Source: Ceriagrion tenellum (taxonomy: Eukaryota; Arthropoda; Insecta; Odonata; Coenagrionidae). From it: DNA of 64,000 bases. This document shows positions 59,326-64,000 of the stretch, in pieces (the stretch's first letter is position 1; the number at the start of each line of letters is the position of its first letter). The notes under the pieces were generated by a model that saw only the letters and a program-made list of their open reading frames with translations, was not told where the DNA came from and did not search any database. The stretch covers positions 67,754,123 to 67,818,122 of the forward strand of contig OY720636.1 in NCBI GenBank assembly GCA_963169105.1. Reading direction: 5' to 3'. The position numbers were made by a program, and so were the translations under genes.

Positions 59326-59532
59326 TTACGTAACGTTTAAAATACTTTTTTGATTAAACTCGCAAGCGGCGTCAATTTTGCGGCGTAGTGCTTCGATTGG
59401 CTGCAGTTTATTTCCGGGAAGGAAAACGGTACGGTCACAAAACATGTAAAAAGCGATAGGAATTCCTATAATCGCTGCCATACCAGACAATGGAGGCTTC
59501 GTAAAAGCTATCATCTGACCCATCATTTCCAC
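59326..59532 (-). CDS. Candidate small membrane protein, 68 codons
   Basis: A complete minus-strand ORF from ATG to TAA. It has a short N-terminal segment, a hydrophobic stretch of about 20 residues, the apparent membrane span (MAAIIGIPIAFYMFCD, residues 18-33), then a charged tail with LRRKIDAACEF. Other ATGs lie at codons 3, 4 and 7. Codon usage looks more protein-like than that of the random ORFs around it, and a minus-strand AATAAA lies about 270 bp downstream. The layout resembles small inner-mitochondrial-membrane proteins, but I do not recognise the family. It could be a chance ORF. Confidence 0.42.
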   Translation of the reverse strand: MEMMGQMIAFTKPPLSGMAAIIGIPIAFYMFCDRTVFLPGNKLQPIEALRRKIDAACEFNQKSILNVT

Positions 59533-59746
59533 AATTCGTGAACTTGCACGTGAGAAATCAAACGGTGTGATTCAGGCTTCAGACTCGCGCGATCACCTGG
59601 GATATATTGCGACGCTTTTTATCTTCAGATATTGAACTTGAATCTTGTGTTGCTGGCTACCTGGTACCTTCTGAGGCGACCATGCCTCATATAAATGTAT
59701 TTTTGATAAGTTGGATCGAGTTAGGCGATACTTTGTGAAAAAGTGA

Positions 59747-60405
59747 CATGATAAAATAAAACTTGAGCGATAATAATAATAATAATACTTTATTGGTTCC
59801 TAATGGACAAGTTTTTCACAAGTATGGAACATGTCATTTCGCCTTTTTACAGACAGCACAATAGATATAGCTGCAAATCATTACAAAAGAATTGTACAAA
59901 GAATATGTATGTACACAAGAACATGAAGAGATAAACCAAGTCTTACAACATGATGAACACTGCATTGAAATAATAAAAAGAAAAATTCATTTTTGTTGTG
60001 AAAGTGACATAAATGCATCAATGGTGTAGCACTGATGATTACAAAGAAAATTATAGAGTTGAGTTTTGATGGAGTGGAAACTACGTATTTCCTTCAGGTT
60101 TTTTGGTAAAGCATTCATGAATTTGACTCCAGCATAACCAGGACTCTTTGCGAACATGGCTGAGTTGTGAGCTGTTATTCTAATTTCATTACAGCCTCTG
60201 GTACTATACTGATGAACATCAGCATTGGTGTTCAGGTTAAACAGGGCTTTATTTTGATGCACAAAAATTACCGTCTGGAAAATATACAGACATGGAAGAG
60301 TCAGAATTTTTAAATTTTTGAAATGAGGTCGACAACTGCTTGTCTTTGGAATCTTAACCATGATTCATGAGCGATGATACATCGTTTAAGTTTTATTTTA
60401 TCATG
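59747..60405. repeat. 18-bp inverted repeat (hairpin) split by a LINE
   Basis: CATGATAAAATAAAACTT at 59747-59764 is the exact reverse complement of 60388-60405. Removing the LINE and one TSD leaves a hairpin with a loop of about 19 nt. A diverged second copy of the right half lies at 60442-60481. Confidence 0.8.
59772..60367 (-). pseudogene. LINE family 2, 5'-truncated, with 8-bp TSD
   Basis: The minus-strand frame 60361-59987 encodes about 124 residues: SCRPHFKNLKILTLPCLYIF, a NADVHQYSTRG block, then VKFMNALPKNLKEI and a C terminus with LYNFLCNHQCYT. It is clearly related to the fragment at 11995-12665. The 3' UTR ends in (AAT)n, seen as AATAATAAT at 59772-59786. Flanked by TGAGCGAT at 59764-59771 and 60368-60375. 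Frame intact, so a young insertion. Confidence 0.85.
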
Positions 60406-60843
60406 GTAGTTATCGTGATTTATTTTATCATGGATAGTTTTAGTTTAACGATGATACATCGTTAAGTTTTATTATATCATGGATTTTTGATCATACGGTC
60501 GTCGGTAATCTTATACCAGACTGTTAAAGATCGAATTATATTCAGCGTGAAGAGTCACCTCGCAAGAATTGAACACCTCATATAGAATTATAGTCAGTCC
60601 CACTGAAAATCAGTATCTCTGAACCATCGGAGTACCTCCCGGAGAGCAAGCCTTGTTTTGTTAACAGTCGATATAACATATATATGTCCGCTGGGTACGT
60701 TACAGAATTTCTCTCCCCCTTAATCCGACTATAAATTGCTGACTGAATTTAGAAAACCTTCCAGTTCCATTTTGGATAATAAGGTCTGCATTTAATACAC
60801 ACGGACCAAGATACATGAGCAATCGGATTGTATTTGCACAGGT
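60406..60843. other. Partial hairpin duplicate, then unassigned DNA
   Basis: 60440-60482 repeats ACGATGATACATCGTTAAGT and a TATATCATGG variant of the hairpin. The remainder shows nothing recognised. Confidence 0.45.
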
Positions 60844-61137
60844 GAAAATATTTGGTCTGTAACTGTTCTGGGAGAATAATGCTGAAGACCTAATCTGATA
60901 GTCGTCTGTAACAGGACTGAACTGTCCTAAGTTTTAAATATTTTTCAAGATGTTTTTAATCTAGACCAACTACAGATCACTTCCAGATCAGCTATGTCTT
61001 TTAGAGCCGTTACAGACAAGTTTTTGAGCAGTTACAAAGTAGTTTCAGAGTACTTACAAGCTAGTCTCAGAGCAGTTATCGACTAGTTTCATAGCAGTTA
61101 CATACATGTTTCAGAGTAGTTACAGACCAAATAACTT
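60844..61137. mobile_element. MITE with aaaATATTTGGTCTG ends, copy 2, with 22-bp repeats
   Basis: Left GAAAATATTTGGTCTGTAAC and right GTTACAGACCAAATAACTTT are inverted. The right half consists of about five diverged 22-bp units (AGTTTCAGAGYAGTTACAGACT), 61015-61128. Related to 40228-40398. Confidence 0.7.
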
Positions 61138-61761
61138 TAATAAGGCGGTGCTTCGTAGTTCAAATGTGGAATAAATGCAAAAATTTTAAGTTTCACTCAT
61201 AATTGGAAGGGTCAGGGTTAAAGGGAAACAAGTCCACCACAGAAAATTCTTAGGGAAAAGGCGCGTTAATATCCACGTATTTCTCCCGTAAACCAGCTGA
61301 TTTGGTTTTTTTTTAACTGCTACCAAGGAAAGATCAAGGTAATTTGAGAGAAATATCATTAGCCCTAGAAATAAATGAAACTGCTTTCGTTTTGTCGAAA
61401 ATATTTCACCCTTTCAAGGCTACCAAAAATATCAGCCCCTTACCGAACTACTTTACGAGATAATTGTCAAGAAATACCAGCACGGGAAACGGTACGTCAA
61501 TTCAGTCCAGGGGGACGTTAATTAAAAAAATGAGGAATAGATAACACCTAGATGTGGTCACAAAATTAACGGTGTGTAGACTATACGTTTTCTCAACTAT
61601 TTTTGAAAGTAAATCATACCGTCACCGCAGTAATTTTTTCAGAATCACGAAAAAACCTTCTCTTTCAGAGAAGTTTTAAACACAGCGCGTGAAAAAAACG
61701 AATCAATTTAAAGGCATGTAGAGACATTTTAACTTAATCACCGAGAATTTCAGTCGTATAA

Positions 61762-62360
61762 CACTAGAACGCCCGCGGTGGGTCATTTTGACCCAAACAT
61801 GAATTTAAATTCATTTCTTTATTCCATTTTGAATGAGAGCAGGATTTCCTTCCGTGACTTTTATTCATTTCAACATTCTTTTATGTCCACAAATTTTCAC
61901 CTCCCTGGAATAATCCATTAATTATTTTTTTTAGAATTTACCTTGAACGCCCATACGAGTCGTTTTGATCCAGACATATGTTTGCACTGCAGTGCGCTTA
62001 GCTTATTAATAGCAACCAAACTTTGAAAAGTTATAGATAAGTAAAATAATGTGAAAGGTATTCGTAATTTATTGAACTATGCCATTTCATGAAAGAAAAA
62101 TAAAAAAATATTGAAAAAATTATTAACTGATACTAATGCCGTCTGTAGATATATCAATAAATCATCAATATTGTCAAAATTATTAGTGTTCTAATGTAAA
62201 AATATCAATTTATGGAAATAAAAAGAGTTGTAGTTTGTAGAAAAACTGTTAAAATGGAAACTTTATCGTGCAAATTGAGGAATTACTTCATTAATTACGA
62301 TGGGTCAAAATGACCCGCTTAGGGCGTTGAATGATGCTGAAAAGTACGGGCGTCCTAGTG
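61762..62360. mobile_element. piggyBac-like MITE, cACTAGAACGCCC family
   Basis: Termini CACTAGAACGCCCGCGG and (reverse complement) CACTAGGACGCCCGTAC, each followed by the palindrome GGGTCATTTTGACCC. Flanked by ATAA at 61758-61761 and 62361-62364 (a TTAA variant). 599 bp, internally deleted relative to the copy at 36369, which keeps a transposase fragment. Confidence 0.8.
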
Positions 62361-62374
62361 ATAAAAGTATATTA

Positions 62375-62661
62375 GAATAGCATTAGAGTAGAAGGAACCG
62401 GAAAGGACCGTATGGAACACCATACAGAAAAGAAGTACAAGATGGACTGGACACACCCTGAGACAATGGATTTTTAAAAAAAGAACATAATTGAATGCAA
62501 AACAGAGGGAAAAGCCCCCAGAGGAAGACCCAGGAATAAGTTCATGGACCAAATCAAGAGGGAAATACATAGGGAGAGATACCAGGAAGTAAGGGAACTA
62601 GTATTAGACAGGAAAAGTTGGAGGGCTGCAGTCAACCAATCTCAGGATTGAACAACCGATG
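62375..62661 (+). pseudogene. LINE family 1, short 3' fragment with 12-bp TSD
   Basis: Encodes, with breaks, an RTVWNTIQKRSTRWTGHT-like segment, then RGRPRNKFMDQIKREI and YQEVRELVLDRKSWRAAVNQS before TGA. Flanked by AAAAGTATATTA at 62363-62374 and 62662-62673. Only 287 bp long, a typical 5'-truncated LINE. Confidence 0.85.
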
Positions 62662-62761
62662 AAAAGTATATTATTGCACCATAAATAATGCAGTATTTAC
62701 TTCATGCTTCCCACCGCTGCTGAAATTAAAACTTATAATTCGAATACGGTCTCCTTTATAA

Positions 62762-63096
62762 CTACAGAACGCAAAGGAAAATGAGGAAAGAGCATATGGT
62801 GTTATTTCGGTTGCTAGGTTACAGTTTGATGGCTTTATTCCATCTACCTCAATTATTTTACCTCATCGCTTAGGGCGTAAATCCCAACAATGTCGAAAAT
62901 TGTTCACGAAATTGAAGAGGCCGAGGAAAAAAGCCCTGCAATTTGACATGGAATGACCCATATACAGGCTGCGGCATTAGAACTTCCTTTTTTCAAGCAA
63001 TAAAATATAACGCAATAAAACCCATTTTAAGAATCAGATTTTTTTTAAATGTAGGAACATATCTAAAGTTTTGTTTTACACAGTTTTGGAAATCAT
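62762..63096. other. Unassigned DNA
   Basis: No gene recognised between repeat R and the inverted transposase tails. Confidence 0.4.
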
Positions 63097-63264
63097 ACCA
63101 GGTAGGTGACGCCCCCCATTGTCAATACACTGAATGAGCCGATTTCTGGCGTTTGTCACGATCCTTACCAGCATAGCAGCGGGTATGTTGGCTGTTTCTG
63201 CCCTGATGTTGGTCTTCAGGTCTTGTAGTGTCCTTGGATGGTTGACAAAACAACGTGCTTTCAT
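63076..63264 (-). pseudogene. Tc1/mariner-superfamily transposase C-terminal tail
   Basis: The minus strand encodes FVNHPRTLQDLKTNIRAETA, then NIPAAMLVRIV, NARNRLIQCI and DNGGRHL. This is the usual C-terminal helical tail after the DDE domain in a group of Tc1/mariner-like transposases, in which a peptide of the type 'P.TLQDLK..I......IP..ML..V..N...RL..CI...G.H' precedes the stop. No catalytic region is present. Confidence 0.65.
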
Positions 63265-63284
63265 AAATAACCGTCTAAGGACCC

Positions 63285-63420
63285 TACAAGCCCTTTAGGC
63301 CAACATCCGAGCAGGAACTGCCAGCATACCCCCTGCTACGCTGGTAAGGATCGTGAAAAACGCCAGAAATCGGCTTATTCAGTGTATGGACAATGGGGAA
63401 TGTCACCTATGTAACATAAC
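63285..63420 (+). pseudogene. Second, inverted copy of the transposase tail
   Basis: The plus strand reads LRTLQAL-stop-ANIRAGTASIPPATLVRIV, then NARNRLIQCM and DNGECHL, the same segment as 63076-63264 on the other strand. Together the copies form an inverted repeat with arms about 115 bp long (63097-63215 and 63300-63417). Confidence 0.7.
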
Positions 63421-64000
63421 GCTGGCCTCGCCATTTTTTCTTTTACCACCTCATAGTTTATAATAGCAATAAGGGACCCACCATATTGTGAATTTTGAGA
63501 ATAAACAATAGACCTAAGGAGTGGAAGCGTCGGCAACAAAAGGGGATTGTAGAGGAAACCGTCGGAGTGTACGGTCGTGCAAAGACAGCACGCAAATAGC
63601 TTGGTAGATCAAACCCTCGCAGTGAACGGACGTGCAAAGAGAGAGCACGCAAGTTTTTGGTAGAGGGAAGGTCCAGAGTGTGGCATCGTGCGAGACATAG
63701 CCCACGTAGAAAAGGAGAATTGACAAAGGAGCTGGAATTAAGGAGAGGAACGGGAGATTTTACAACAGGACGAGACCCAAAAAGCTGAGGGCCCGCCAAG
63801 GACGAACACCACGCAGGCTGAGAGGATTTTCCAGACCACAGAGGGACAAACCATCCTGTGTCGTCGAATAATTGGGTCGTAACTATAAACTTTTATAGTT
63901 ATATAAGATACAAGAAGCCATAAGGCAAGAGGTTTTAATTGGCCAAGAATTAAGTTTGTGACTGGTATCCCTTTGTATCAAGTAATTGGATTTTGTGAAA
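63418..64000. other. Unassigned, with three diverged 55-60 bp tandem units
   Basis: GTGTACGGTCGTGCAAAGAC (63567), GTGAACGGACGTGCAAAGAG (63622) and GTGTGGCATCGTGCGAGAC (63678) start three imperfect units. The GC-richer 63520-63850 could be part of an LTR or 5' UTR of a retroelement leaving the window, but no element was recognised. Confidence 0.4.

Larger units (their letters stand above)
61400..62760 (+). repeat. Interspersed repeat R, copy 4, doubly interrupted
   Basis: Blocks ATATCAGCCCCTTACCGAAC, ACACCTAGATGTGG, CTATTTTTGAAAGTAAATCA and AGAATTTCAGTCGTAT run to 61757. The repeat resumes at about 62662 with TATTGCACCATAAATAATGC, GCTGCTGAAATTAAA and GGTCTCCTTTATAACT. Between lie a TTAA-type MITE and a LINE fragment. 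Confidence 0.7.

Noticed and set aside
63458..63799. 113-codon minus-strand ORF
   Set aside because: Runs through imperfect tandem repeats; Leu/Ser/Arg-rich with no domain. More likely part of a repeat.

Overview
The window is eukaryotic nuclear DNA, most likely from an arthropod and probably an insect. It is AT-rich, has GT-AG introns, and holds one interrupted gene in about 64 kb among many LINE fragments, mariner, hAT-like and piggyBac-like elements, tRNA-derived SINEs, satellites and foldback repeats. The closest protein resemblances I recognise are insect-type retinol dehydrogenases, mariner transposases and arthropod non-LTR reverse transcriptases. The species cannot be named from the sequence. 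There are no bacterial operons, CRISPR arrays or rRNA genes.

The one confident host gene is a plus-strand short-chain dehydrogenase/reductase of the retinol dehydrogenase 11/12/13/14 type. It has six coding exons between 35928 and 45282, and all splice phases agree, giving a 336-residue protein. All its SDR motifs are present. A probable non-coding 5' exon lies upstream, because an acceptor-like sequence ends at 35880. Introns 1, 4 and 5 are filled with transposon debris. Two weaker gene candidates are a 68-codon minus-strand ORF for a small membrane protein (59326-59532), and a CpG-rich promoter with a non-coding first exon ending in a strong donor (about 56520-56685).

Layout. 1-7800: LINE 3' fragments and unassigned DNA. 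7989-8416: a TTAA-type MITE carrying nine palindromes at an exact 41-bp period. 9.4-13.4 kb: foldbacks, a terminal-inverted-repeat (TIR) element split by a LINE, and interspersed repeat R. 13479-14770: a complete but frameshifted mariner. 15-25.7 kb: LINE remnants, foldbacks (including an 82-bp near-perfect palindrome at 17990-18159) and featureless DNA. 25735-26492: a 178-bp satellite. 27964-28203: a second TTAA MITE. 29022-30487: a LINE tail enclosing an 81-unit, 12-bp minisatellite. 33392-34246: a hAT-like element with a perfect 8-bp target-site duplication (TSD). 35.9-45.3 kb: the SDR gene. 46.5-47.0 kb: two small hAT-like MITEs. 50.3-56 kb: a foldback, a SINE, a minus-strand LINE and hAT-like MITEs. 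56-59.5 kb: the CpG island and small-ORF candidates. 59.7-62.8 kb: nested insertions with readable TSDs. 63.1-63.4 kb: two transposase C-terminal tails in inverted orientation.

I found no multi-gene system. What stands out is the insertion history: several nested events can be ordered from TSDs, and two arrays (41 bp and 12 bp) have expanded inside or beside transposon ends.
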